Assembly: GCF_014323725.1 (NCBI RefSeq) | Contig: NZ_JABVED010000003.1 | Coordinates: 1 to 64,000 of the forward strand | Reading direction: 5' to 3' | Source: Actinokineospora xionganensis | Lineage (GTDB): Bacteria > Actinomycetota > Actinomycetes > Mycobacteriales > Pseudonocardiaceae | DNA: 64,000 nucleotides | Shown here: positions 16,564-24,293 of the stretch, one piece after another | Layout of the letters: each line of letters starts with the position of its first letter | Position numbering within the stretch: position 1 is the stretch's first letter | The notes under the pieces: generated by a model | Databases searched by the model: none | Told to the model about the DNA's origin: nothing | The model's input: the letters and a program-made list of their open reading frames with translations, nothing else | Position numbers and translations under genes: made by a program

Positions 16564-16664
16564 GAGTCCAACGTTCAGGACAACGAGTCCAACATTCAGA
16601 ACATCGAGACCAACGTTCGCGAGATCGCGCCGCGGCGTGATGTTCCCAATGTCGGACTCGCGAG
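16564..16664. repeat. Three 21-bp direct repeats with an inverted fourth copy
   Basis: Units start at 16564, 16585 and 16606 (GAGTCCAACGTTCAGGACAAC and variants, exact 21-base period). A diverged copy lies inverted at about 16640-16661 (tgttcccaatgtcggactcg). The element fills the gap between the convergent DM13 and LigD genes. The outer copies can pair into a long imperfect stem, so it may serve as a bidirectional terminator or belong to an intergenic repeat family. Confidence 0.7.
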
Positions 16665-16670
16665 TGGGGG

Positions 16671-17579
16671 TTAGGGGAGTTTGGGGCCTTTGGTTAGCAG
16701 GGGTTCGAAGAGGTCGCCGTGGTCGTCGACGCGGTCGAGGACCTCGTCGGCGCTGAACGACAGGTCCGCGGGCTTGCGGCAGGCGGCGACCTCGTCCCAG
16801 GTCACCGGGGTCGACACGGTGGGCTTGGGACGGGCGCGCAGCGAGTAGGGCGCCACGGTGGTCTTCTTCGGGTTGTTCTGGCTCCAGTCGATGAACACCT
16901 TGCGTCGCCGCAGATCCTTCGCCATCCGGGACACCACCAGCTTCGGCAGCTCCTCCTCGAGCCGCTCGGCGAGCCCCTTGGCGTAGTCGGACGTCCGCTC
17001 GGCCGAGGACGTGGTGACTGAGGCGTAGAGCTGCATCCCCTTGGACCCGCTTGTTTTCGCGACCACCTCCAGCCCGTCCTCCACCAGCAACTCACGCAGC
17101 CGCAGCGCCACCTCGGCGCACTCCACGATCGTCGCGGGCGCGCCGGGGTCGAGGTCGAACACCAGCCGGTCCGGCCGCCGGGCCGCGCCGCGCGCCCCGA
17201 CCGTCCACTGTGGAACATGCAGTTCCAGCCCGGCGAGATTCGCCGCCCACACCAGCGAAGCGAGATCACCGAGAACCGCGAAATCGAGGCTCTCCGCCCC
17301 GGTGCTGCTGCCCGGCGTGTCGATCGTGACCGTGCGGACCCACTCCGGCGCGTGCCGGGAGGCGTTCTTCTCGAAGAATCCCGCTTTCCCCACGCCATCG
17401 GGAAAACGGCGGAACGTGACCGGCCGCTCGGCCAGGTGCGGCAGCATGACCGGCGCGATCCGGCTGTAGTAGTCGATCACCTCGCCCTTGGTGAACCCGT
17501 CCTCCGGGTAGAGCACCTTGTCCAGATTGGACAGTCGAAGCCGCTGCCCCTCGACCTGGACCAGCACGTCACCGGCCAT
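16671..17579 (-). CDS. ligD: LigD polymerase-domain protein (NHEJ primase-polymerase)
   Basis: A 302-residue stand-alone LigD-type polymerase of the archaeo-eukaryotic primase superfamily, which adds ribonucleotides and fills gaps at broken DNA ends in non-homologous end joining. Features include NLDKVLYPEDGFTKGEVIDYY, RFPDGVGKAGFFEKN, the metal-binding LVFDLDPG motif (Asp pair) and TSGSKGMQLY. The start overlaps the end of the ligase gene by 11 bases, so both are made from one transcript. Its protein partner Ku is not in the window. Confidence 0.93.
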   Translation of the reverse strand: MAGDVLVQVEGQRLRLSNLDKVLYPEDGFTKGEVIDYYSRIAPVMLPHLAERPVTFRRFPDGVGKAGFFEKNASRHAPEWVRTVTIDTPGSSTGAESLDFAVLGDLASLVWAANLAGLELHVPQWTVGARGAARRPDRLVFDLDPGAPATIVECAEVALRLRELLVEDGLEVVAKTSGSKGMQLYASVTTSSAERTSDYAKGLAERLEEELPKLVVSRMAKDLRRRKVFIDWSQNNPKKTTVAPYSLRARPKPTVSTPVTWDEVAACRKPADLSFSADEVLDRVDDHGDLFEPLLTKGPKLP

Positions 17580-19023
17580 CCGGATCCCGCCCTTCGACGT
17601 CCTCTGGCCGCTTGTCCGGCCGCAGCCCGCGCCAGGCGGGCGCCCGGAGCCTGCCGTCGTTGGTCCAGTCGCGGAACACGACTTCGCCGACCAGCTCCGG
17701 TTTCACCCAGTGCGCGCCCTTGGCCCGGTCGCGCGGGACCTCGCCGTGGTACGGCGACTTCTTGCGCTCGAGCTTGTGCAGCTTGGCGGTCAGCGAGCGC
17801 AGCATCTCCTCGGTGAACCCGGTGCCGACCTGCCCGATGTACTGCAGGCCATCGGGTGTCGGCAGCCCCAGCATCAGCGAGCCGAACACGTCGCTGCGCC
17901 GCCCCTCGCCTGGCCGCCAGCCGCAGATGATCACTTCGAGCGGCCGGACCTCGGCGATCTTGACCCACTCCCCGGAGCGCTTGCCGGGGTAGTACCGCGA
18001 GCTCATCCGCTTGGCGACGATGCCTTCGAGGGACTGTTCGCGGGCGGTCTCCAGCACGGCCGCGCCCTGCCCGGGGAAGCTCGGCGAGATGTTCCAGTGC
18101 GGCCCGCGCAGCTCCAGCCGCTCCACCAGTTCCCGGCGCTCGCTGTAGGGCAGGTTGACGCACGGGTGCTCGTCGAGGTGCAGCACGTCGAACACGATGT
18201 ACGTGACCGGCACATCGGTCGCCAGCCTGCGGGCCAACCGCTCATCGGAGACGTGCATCCGCTTCTGCAGCGCTGAGAACGACGGCTTCCCGTCGACGAA
18301 CGCGACGATCTCACCGTCGAGCCACACCCGCGTGCTGCCCAGCTCCTCGCCGAGCGCGCGCAACTCGGGATAGCTGTTCGTGACGTCGTTGCCGACCCGG
18401 GACAGCAGCCGGATCCGCCCGCCCTCGACCCGCGCCAGCGCGCGCACGCCGTCCCACTTGAACTCGTACGCCCACAGCTCGTCGTCGTCGGTCGGCGGCA
18501 GCGATCCGGCCGTGGCGAGCATCGGCAGCAGCGTCGTGGGCAGCGGCTCCCCGTCGGTGCGCCGCGCGGGCTCGGAGCGGCGGACCATCCAGTCCTTGGC
18601 CGACTTGCCGCCGTGGAAGAACGTGTAGCGACCCTCGGCGCGCTCGCCGTGGAAGATGACCGCCACCTCGCGGTCGCTCCACTTCAGCGTCTCGTAGCGC
18701 CCCCGGTCCCAGATGACCATCTTCCCGCCGCCGTACTCGCCCTTCGGGATCTCGCCCTCGAAGGTCGCGTACTCCATCGGGTGGTCCTCGGTGTGGACCG
18801 CGAGCCGGATGTCGCCCTGCTCGGTCGGCAGTCCCTTGGGCACCGCCCAGGACACGAGCACGCCGTCGCGTTCGAGCCGGACGTCCCAGTGCAGGCGGCT
18901 GGCGTGGTGCTCCTGGATGACGAAGGTGTCGTTGTTCCCGGTCGGCAGGGCGTCGTCGGTCGGGATCGGCTCGGGCGTCCGCCCGGCGTCCCGCTTCCGG
19001 CGGTATTCGCCGAGGCCTGCCAT
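17569..19023 (-). CDS. ligD: LigD-type ATP-dependent DNA ligase with 3'-phosphoesterase domain
   Basis: A 484-residue protein. The N-terminal 3'-phosphoesterase domain (about 30-150) carries FVIQEHHASRLHWDVRLE and FEGEIPKGEYGGG. The ATP-dependent ligase domain follows (about 160-470), with the adenylation Lys in EFKWDGVRAL, then WLDGEIVAF and SLEGIVAKRMSSRY, and an OB domain. The phosphoesterase trims 3' ends and the ligase seals nicks or breaks in NHEJ. The polymerase function is on the adjacent separate gene instead of one chain as in mycobacterial LigD. ATG at 19023 (MAGLGEYRRKRDAG) is chosen from family similarity. Confidence 0.94.
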   Translation of the reverse strand: MAGLGEYRRKRDAGRTPEPIPTDDALPTGNNDTFVIQEHHASRLHWDVRLERDGVLVSWAVPKGLPTEQGDIRLAVHTEDHPMEYATFEGEIPKGEYGGGKMVIWDRGRYETLKWSDREVAVIFHGERAEGRYTFFHGGKSAKDWMVRRSEPARRTDGEPLPTTLLPMLATAGSLPPTDDDELWAYEFKWDGVRALARVEGGRIRLLSRVGNDVTNSYPELRALGEELGSTRVWLDGEIVAFVDGKPSFSALQKRMHVSDERLARRLATDVPVTYIVFDVLHLDEHPCVNLPYSERRELVERLELRGPHWNISPSFPGQGAAVLETAREQSLEGIVAKRMSSRYYPGKRSGEWVKIAEVRPLEVIICGWRPGEGRRSDVFGSLMLGLPTPDGLQYIGQVGTGFTEEMLRSLTAKLHKLERKKSPYHGEVPRDRAKGAHWVKPELVGEVVFRDWTNDGRLRAPAWRGLRPDKRPEDVEGRDPDGR

Positions 19024-19152
19024 GCCGTCATTGGTACCTGGGTGCGGGCGTCGCTGCCACACAAACATATGGAAACGACGTTACATAACGGCGTGATCTT
19101 GCAGGCGCGGGTGGCGTCCCGCCGGCTCTCGATGGCGTGCTCGGCCGGCGGC

Positions 19153-19911
19153 TCAGCGCCGGGTGAGTCCGACGTGCAGGTCGTGCAGCCGCCCGACGAG
19201 GGCACGGCGGTCGGCCGGGGCGATGATCACGCGCGGCTCGGATCCCGCGACGGTGAGGTTGAGCCAGCGGCCGTGGATCGTGTCGGCGTACCGCAGTGGG
19301 TGGTCGACGGAAAGCCTGCGCCCCATGCTGTCCCGCACAGCGGTGTAGAGCTGGCCGCCGCCGGTCGTCGGCGTCTCCATGATCCGCTCGGCCAGCCGCG
19401 ACTCGGCCGAGCCCTGGCGGGTGCCCACGCCCACCGTCATCCGGCCGATCGACGCGGGCCGCAGGTCGGCCAGTGCCACGGTGATCGCCTGCCCGCGCGC
19501 GGGCGCGACCTGCGGTGTCTGTGCGACAAGCAAGTCCGGGAGTCGCTCCGGCTCGGCTTGGGCCAGGTGGACCGTGTCGCCGTCGCGCGCGGCCAGGATG
19601 GCGTCGCGGCCTGTCGCCGCGGCCAGGACGCCGATGGTGTTGTCGCCCTCGTTGATCCACCCGTAGAACTCGGCGCGGGGTTTGCAGAGCAGGGTGAGGC
19701 TGGCTTCCAGATCGGCGTCGAGCCGCCCACGCCGGTCGATCAGACCGAGCCGGGCGATCTCGGCGCGTGCCTGATCGTCGGCGGCCTGTTCAGCTTCGCG
19801 CGGTGCCCACGAGGCGGTGGGCGCCAGCGTGATGTGGAGTTCGCCGAGGTTGTTGGAGCGGATCGTGCGGGCCAATGCCGACACCGGCAGGGTGACAGGT
19901 CGGTCGAGCAC
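19153..19911 (-). CDS. EspG-family ESX secretion-associated protein
   Basis: A 252-residue cytosolic protein of the EspG family, chaperones that bind PE/PPE-type substrates of type VII secretion. The N-terminal VTLPVSALARTIR...LGELHITL and the repeated strands (FYGWINEG, GQAITVALADLRP) fit this family. It follows the PPE-like gene by 3 bases and is the last gene of a four-gene minus-strand operon. A weak CCGGCG-gctcag-CGCCGG stem at 19145-19162 overlaps its stop codon and may end the transcript. No EccC, EccD or mycosin gene is in the window. Confidence 0.82.
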   Translation of the reverse strand: MLDRPVTLPVSALARTIRSNNLGELHITLAPTASWAPREAEQAADDQARAEIARLGLIDRRGRLDADLEASLTLLCKPRAEFYGWINEGDNTIGVLAAATGRDAILAARDGDTVHLAQAEPERLPDLLVAQTPQVAPARGQAITVALADLRPASIGRMTVGVGTRQGSAESRLAERIMETPTTGGGQLYTAVRDSMGRRLSVDHPLRYADTIHGRWLNLTVAGSEPRVIIAPADRRALVGRLHDLHVGLTRR

Positions 19912-19914
19912 CCG

Positions 19915-21150
19915 CTAACCCCCGATGACCGGGGGAGCGGTGATCTCGTCGGTGCCGAAGATCGCGTCCGGGTCGTTCTCGACCAGGTACGAGGGAGACT
20001 GGTGCTCGAGGTCGTCCTCGCCCCGGCCGCCCGCGCCGCCACCGCCGCCCATCGGCATGCCGCCGCCACCACGGCCACCGGCCCCGGCGCCGCCTCGGCC
20101 CTGGTTGGCGTGGTGGTCGCCGCCACCGAACATGCCACCGGATCCGCCCATGGCGCCCGAACGGGGACCACCGCCCGCGCCGGTGCCGCCGGAACCGGAT
20201 CCACCGGGCCCGAAGCCGCCACCGCCGCCGCCGCCGCGCATGCCTTGACCGGAGCCAGGTCCGCCGGTCCCACCAGATCCAGGACCGACGCGCGGCCCGC
20301 CGCCACCCGGCGGGCGAGAACCCGGCGGCTGGCTGCCAGGAGGCCGAGAACCGGGCGGAAGAGTCCCAGGCGGCCAACCGCCGGGCGGCGGGTAACCCGG
20401 CCCGACGTTCGGCGGGGTATTGACCGGAGGCGTTCCCACGGGAGGCTGCCCCGGCAACGTCGAGGGCGGCGGTGTCCACCCATTGGGGGTGGTCGTCTGC
20501 GACGGCTGGGTGTTCCAGCTCCCGGGAGGTGTGTTGCTGTTGGTTCCGCCCGTGTCAGTGCCGTTGACGCGCGGCGGTTCCCACTGTCGAGGCGTTTTGC
20601 CATCGTCGGGCGGCGGGGTCTTGGGCTCGCTGCCGATGACGATCTCGGACTGGTCGGGGGTCAGGTTGCCGTACGACTGGGGCATGCCCGAGGCGTTGTA
20701 GTTCGAAGAGTCCTCGTACTGGCGCATGACCTGGACGTTCTGGTCGTTCGCGCCGTTGTAGTTCCGCATCTGCGACTCGTAGTCGTCGCTCGCGCCACCG
20801 AAGGAGGTGACGTTGTCCCAAAAGCCCGGCTTCTCCGGCTGGTTCGGGATGGGCTGCACGGAGTTCTTGGCCTGGTCATAGGAATCGACCTGACGGATGG
20901 TGAGATCCTGCGCCGTGGTCAGCTCGGGGCGCGCCAACTCATGCTCGACCACCAACGGCCCGGCACCCCGCCTCGCCGCCCCACCCGCGTCACCCGACCA
21001 AGCCGCCTCCATCTTGGCCGTCAGCTCCCGAACATCGGCGGCCCACATCTCGTAATCGGCCTCGACCTGTCGGATGATGTCGGCAGCCTCGTTGAGCTGC
21101 CCAGGCCCGCGACCAGCGTGGAAGTTTTCAAAGATCTGTTGGCCATTCAT
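19915..21150 (-). CDS. PPE-like type VII secretion substrate with Gly/Pro-rich tail
   Basis: A 411-residue protein. The N-terminal 150 residues are helical and PPE/WXG-like (IFENFHAGRGPGQLNEAADIIRQVEADYEMWAADVRELTAKMEAAWSG reads as two helices around a WSG turn). A low-complexity Pro/Gly/Ser-rich middle (about 185-375) follows. The conserved acidic tail LVENDPDAIFGTDEITAPPVIGG is a recurring C-terminus in Pseudonocardiaceae PPE-like proteins. There is no signal peptide, consistent with type VII export. EspG directly downstream supports the assignment. Confidence 0.75.
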   Translation of the reverse strand: MNGQQIFENFHAGRGPGQLNEAADIIRQVEADYEMWAADVRELTAKMEAAWSGDAGGAARRGAGPLVVEHELARPELTTAQDLTIRQVDSYDQAKNSVQPIPNQPEKPGFWDNVTSFGGASDDYESQMRNYNGANDQNVQVMRQYEDSSNYNASGMPQSYGNLTPDQSEIVIGSEPKTPPPDDGKTPRQWEPPRVNGTDTGGTNSNTPPGSWNTQPSQTTTPNGWTPPPSTLPGQPPVGTPPVNTPPNVGPGYPPPGGWPPGTLPPGSRPPGSQPPGSRPPGGGGPRVGPGSGGTGGPGSGQGMRGGGGGGGFGPGGSGSGGTGAGGGPRSGAMGGSGGMFGGGDHHANQGRGGAGAGGRGGGGMPMGGGGGAGGRGEDDLEHQSPSYLVENDPDAIFGTDEITAPPVIGG

Positions 21151-21151
21151 G

Positions 21152-21748
21152 TCACGCTCCCGCCTTCATGGTCGCGATCACTTCGCCGGCGATCTCCTTG
21201 ATCTTGTCGCACGCCTGCCGCCCAGGTCCGCCCCGAGACGAGATATTGAACGTCAGCTCGTCACGAACGCCCACTACGAGGCCGCAGTATCCTCTATCCC
21301 GACCCTCCACGGCATCCAAGAACGCTGCCGGGTAGCCGGACACGGTTGTGGGTTCGAAGTACTCCCACTTGCCGTCTTTCTCAGCTCGGTAGTTGTCGGA
21401 AAGCCCACCCTTGTTGTCCGGTTGAAAGCCGACGGCGTATTTCTCACCCGCGTTGTTATTCCAGCTGCAGTACGGAGCGCTCGTTCCACCGGCCTGGCTG
21501 CCCTTGCTCTCAAGCCCGAGCTTGGTCGTCTGCGCGGAAGTCAGGAGGGTGCAGGGTGCTTCGATGAACTTCTTCGCATCGATCGGGTCTGCGACCTCGG
21601 GTGCACCGTTGTCTTTGTCCTTGGACGGCTTGCTCGCGGAGGTAGGCGTCGACGGTTCGCTGGCCGGAACCGGCGTGCCCGGTGCTGTCGTACATCCGGC
21701 CAGAGCGAACGCGGCGATCGCGAGTGCGAATCGGGTGGAAGTGTTCAT
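21152..21748 (-). CDS. DUF3558 lipoprotein
   Basis: A 198-residue lipoprotein with a signal peptide and lipobox FALAGC (Cys at about 19), a Ser/Thr/Pro-rich spacer and a C-terminal DUF3558 domain containing APCTLLTSAQ, YCSWNN and YCGLVVGV, whose Cys residues could form disulfides. DUF3558 lipoproteins are common in Pseudonocardiaceae and Mycobacteriales, often beside type VII genes. The function is unknown; it probably sits on the outer face of the membrane. The gene is one base from the PPE-like gene. Confidence 0.85.
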   Translation of the reverse strand: MNTSTRFALAIAAFALAGCTTAPGTPVPASEPSTPTSASKPSKDKDNGAPEVADPIDAKKFIEAPCTLLTSAQTTKLGLESKGSQAGGTSAPYCSWNNNAGEKYAVGFQPDNKGGLSDNYRAEKDGKWEYFEPTTVSGYPAAFLDAVEGRDRGYCGLVVGVRDELTFNISSRGGPGRQACDKIKEIAGEVIATMKAGA

Positions 21749-21755
21749 CGCGTTG

Positions 21756-22241
21756 TCAGGCTCCGTCCGAGTGCTTCACGGCTGAGGTGTTGTGGCCTTC
21801 GGTGTTCTCGTACCTATGTCGCGCATCAATGAGCTTGTTGATGTAGCCCTCGGCGTAGTCGCGCATCGCACGGTTGTGCTCGATGGCCATGGTGAGGCTT
21901 TCCTCTGTGGCCATGGCCTCTTTGCGGCTCATCTCGTCGTCGGCAGGAGGAGCGACCCGGAACACCGCATCCTGCAGCTTTTCGCCGCTGGTGTCGATCT
22001 TGTCGCGGATGACTGTCCACTGGGCGATGAGTGAGTCGAGTTCGGCGACGCTGGCGATGTAGAACTTGCCGCCTTCGCCGCCGCCGCCGGCGGTGATGTG
22101 TGCCGGGGTGTTGACCCACGGCAGCTTGCCGATGGTCTCGGCCACGGTGTTGTACACGTGGCCCATGCCGACCTCGGCGTTGAGTTGTTGGTCGACTGTC
22201 CCCGGTTCTGTGCCCTCAGGCATCGTTCCCCCTCGTCCCAT
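21756..22241 (-). CDS. Helical protein of the type VII-like cluster
   Basis: A 161-residue protein, first gene of the operon. It has a Gly-rich segment (ITAGGGGEGGKFYIA), then a predicted long helical hairpin (SVAELDSLIAQWTVIRDKI... and EESLTMAIEHNRAMRDYAEGYINKLIDARHRYE). Size, helix content and position suggest a WXG100/PE-like partner, though no WXG motif is present. ATG at 22241 (site GGGAGCAGGC) and ATG at 22223 (site GAGGGGG) are both possible starts. Function is inferred from context only. Confidence 0.7.
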   Translation of the reverse strand: MGRGGTMPEGTEPGTVDQQLNAEVGMGHVYNTVAETIGKLPWVNTPAHITAGGGGEGGKFYIASVAELDSLIAQWTVIRDKIDTSGEKLQDAVFRVAPPADDEMSRKEAMATEESLTMAIEHNRAMRDYAEGYINKLIDARHRYENTEGHNTSAVKHSDGA

Positions 22242-22313
22242 GCCTGCTCCCGGGTCGGGAGTTTACCCACTCTGCGGAGCCGCTGCGTTGCGTACTGTGC
22301 AATCGACATGGTT

Positions 22314-22345
22314 CGGCCCGTGCCACTTTGACGTGGCACGGGCCG
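22314..22345 (-). terminator. Hairpin after the DUF397 gene
   Basis: A perfect 13-bp stem CGGCCCGTGCCAC / GTGGCACGGGCCG with a 6-base loop (TTTGAC) lies 8 bases beyond the DUF397 stop. There is no T-run, so it is an actinobacterial-style terminator or an RNA 3'-end stabiliser. Confidence 0.75.
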
Positions 22346-22353
22346 TCCGGGTT

Positions 22354-22527
22354 TCAGTGGGTCTTGGCGACTCGGATCAGGTTGGTGAACGCTGAGGTGG
22401 GGAGTGTCAGGAACCCGGCGTTTGGGTTCTTGGAGTCCCGGACCAGGGCGTGAGGGGTAGCCAAGGCCAGTTCGACACAGTCGGCGTCATTGCCGCTGTA
22501 GCTGCTCTTGCGCCAGCGAAGTTCCAT
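22354..22527 (-). CDS. DUF397 domain protein
   Basis: A 57-residue protein starting MELRWRKSSYSGNDADCVELA, the diagnostic DUF397 opening (W-RKSSYSG ... CVE), followed by VRDSKNP and a hydrophobic end. DUF397 proteins are the small partners of Scr1/WhiJ-type XRE regulators in actinomycetes and have been described as antitoxin-like or co-regulators. The gene starts 2 bases after the stop of the XRE gene, so they form one operon. A perfect hairpin follows it. Confidence 0.92.
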   Translation of the reverse strand: MELRWRKSSYSGNDADCVELALATPHALVRDSKNPNAGFLTLPTSAFTNLIRVAKTH

Positions 22528-22529
22528 AC

Positions 22530-23381
22530 TCAGCCTCCATCGAAGTCCTCCGCGATGGACCGCAGCAGCCCGAGTGAGCTCGGCTCGTCCAGCGCGACCG
22601 CCAACAGCCTCTCAACGGTCAGCCTATAGAGGGCGACCTCGTCTGGATCATCCCGAAAGAGACCAGTCGTGCGGGCTTCCACAAACACGACCGTCGGGTC
22701 CTTGGCGAAGTCGAGGATGACGAACTGCCCCATCAGACCCGGGTGAACCGCGACCTCCCGGGGGATCACGCGAAGCGAGACGTTGTCGCGGTCAGCGAGG
22801 TCGATCAGGTGTCGAAGCTGTCGGCCCATCACCTTCGGCCCGCCGATCGGGGCTCGCAGGGCGTGTTCGCTCAGGATCAGGTCGAGTCGTGGCGGGGTGC
22901 GGCGGGTGAGGATCTTCTGGCGGGACATCCGCTTGCCGATGCGCATCTCGATGTCGTCATCCTCTTCGTCCACCTGAATGGCTGACACCACCGCGTGTGC
23001 GTAATCAGCGGTCTGCGCAAGACCGGGAATCAGCATCAGCTGGAAGTTCGTGATCACCGTGGCGTAGCTTTCGAAGTACAGATACGAGCGGCTCTGGGCG
23101 GACGTCTTGCTGTACTCGACCATTCCCGAACCGCCCGAACGCCCCAGTGCGAGGCCCAGCAGTCGATCTCGTTCGGGCCCTACCACGCCGACGATCGCCA
23201 GGATGGCCGACACTTCCTCCAGCGTCGGTTCCCGCTTCCCGGTCTCCAACCTGCAGATAGTGCTCGCCGACGTGCCCAGCCGCTCCGCCACATGCTCCAG
23301 CGTCATCGCGGCGTCCTTGCGGTAGCGGCACAGTTCCGCGCCGAGACCCCGGGAATTCACGCCGAGCCTGATTCTATTCAC
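22530..23381 (-). CDS. Scr1/WhiJ-type XRE regulator (HTH + DUF5753)
   Basis: A 283-residue DNA-binding protein. The N-terminal XRE helix-turn-helix (about 10-65) has LGAELCRYRKDAAMTLEHVAERLGTSASTICRLETGKREP. The C-terminal DUF5753 domain (about 85-275) has ARTTGLFRDDPDEVALYRLTVERLL. Such regulators influence development and antibiotic production in streptomycetes and are paired with DUF397 proteins. GTG at 23381 is chosen because AAGGGGGATTG precedes it. It is transcribed divergently from three small Cys-containing genes, which it may regulate. Confidence 0.92.
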   Translation of the reverse strand: MNRIRLGVNSRGLGAELCRYRKDAAMTLEHVAERLGTSASTICRLETGKREPTLEEVSAILAIVGVVGPERDRLLGLALGRSGGSGMVEYSKTSAQSRSYLYFESYATVITNFQLMLIPGLAQTADYAHAVVSAIQVDEEDDDIEMRIGKRMSRQKILTRRTPPRLDLILSEHALRAPIGGPKVMGRQLRHLIDLADRDNVSLRVIPREVAVHPGLMGQFVILDFAKDPTVVFVEARTTGLFRDDPDEVALYRLTVERLLAVALDEPSSLGLLRSIAEDFDGG

Positions 23382-23527
23382 CAATCCCCCTTGCGATGTG
23401 CGCAAAATGTGACACCAAAACGCTATCCGAGAACGTTCGGTGCGCCAAGAAAGATCGCCCGTTCGTGCAGTTGCAATGAATTGCCGCGAACCGTGAAGCT
23501 GATGTCACCGAATCCGGGGGGCGTCAA

Positions 23528-23800
23528 ATGGTGGCCGATACGCGAACCGCACTGGTGTTGGACAACAATGTCCGCACCCATTTGGCGATGCTGCTGACGG
23601 GAACCCAATGCGGCAGCGACAGCCAGGTTCTCTCATTGGCGCGGATGGAGACGCATCGGCGCGTCTGCGCCGTTCTTGCAGCGTTGCGCGACCACGCCCT
23701 CGACACCTCGGGCCGGTGCACGGTGTGCGGCGGCCAGACCTGTTGCCTCCGCACCGAGATCAGCCACTCACTGCTCCCGGTGCGCGCCCCAGGCGGCTGA
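23528..23800 (+). CDS. Small Cys-containing protein, first of three
   Basis: A 90-residue protein of unknown family. A helical N-terminal two-thirds (LVLDNNVRTHLAMLL...METHRRVCAVLAALRDH) is followed by a CTVCGGQTCC cluster that could bind zinc or form disulfides. ATG at 23528 follows a GGGGGG ribosome site. It is divergent from the XRE regulator (146 bases between starts) and heads a run of three small genes in the same direction. Confidence 0.65.
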   Translation: MVADTRTALVLDNNVRTHLAMLLTGTQCGSDSQVLSLARMETHRRVCAVLAALRDHALDTSGRCTVCGGQTCCLRTEISHSLLPVRAPGG

Positions 23801-23885
23801 CCCCCGACAGCCGCCCCGACTGGCGGCGCGGGCGGTGCCTTCCCCGCCGACACCGTCCGCGCCACCCGAGGAACCGGGAGATCCG

Positions 23886-24065
23886 ATGCTTTGCGCGAGC
23901 TGCAATGACGGTGCCCACGACTGGCGCGAGCACCAGGATGTCCGGTTCCCCGAACTGACGTTGCGCCGGTGGTGGTGCGTCTGCCCGCTGTGTCCCGACG
24001 GTCCCGCGCTCGCCGTCACCGTCGACACCGCACTGTCCTGGCATGGACAGCACCGACTGGCTTAG
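23886..24065 (+). CDS. Small zinc-ribbon-like protein, second of three
   Basis: A 59-residue protein (MLCASCNDGAHDW...WWCVCPLCPDG...) with two CxxC pairs about 25 residues apart, a typical zinc-ribbon spacing. ATG at 23886 follows GGGAGATCCG. The remaining residues, TVDTALSWHGQHRLA, show no known domain. It is cytosolic, has no signal peptide, and sits between two other small genes, so all three may form one functional unit. Confidence 0.65.
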   Translation: MLCASCNDGAHDWREHQDVRFPELTLRRWWCVCPLCPDGPALAVTVDTALSWHGQHRLA

Positions 24066-24074
24066 GAGCACCAC

Positions 24075-24293
24075 GTGATCTGGGGACGCTCGATCCTCGA
24101 CGCCCGTCGCGGGCACATCCGCCAGACCCGCGACGGTGTGCCGCGCACCCTCACCACCAGCGACACCCGAGTCGGCATCGCCATTTGCGGGGCGCTGCTG
24201 GTGGCCGACCTCGCGGCCCAAGGCGATTTCGCCAAGTGCTCGGCCTGCGTCGCGATCGCCGACGCGGAGCCAACCGGTCCGAACGTCACCTAG
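24075..24293 (+). CDS. Small protein, third of three
   Basis: A 72-residue protein starting at GTG 24075 after AGGAGCACCAC, with 9 bases from the preceding stop. It has a CSAC pair in AKCSACVAIAD and a short hydrophobic segment IAICGALLVADLAAQG. No family is recognised. Its TAG stop overlaps the TAG stop of the convergent CPBP gene within CTAG. Confidence 0.6.
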   Translation: MIWGRSILDARRGHIRQTRDGVPRTLTTSDTRVGIAICGALLVADLAAQGDFAKCSACVAIADAEPTGPNVT

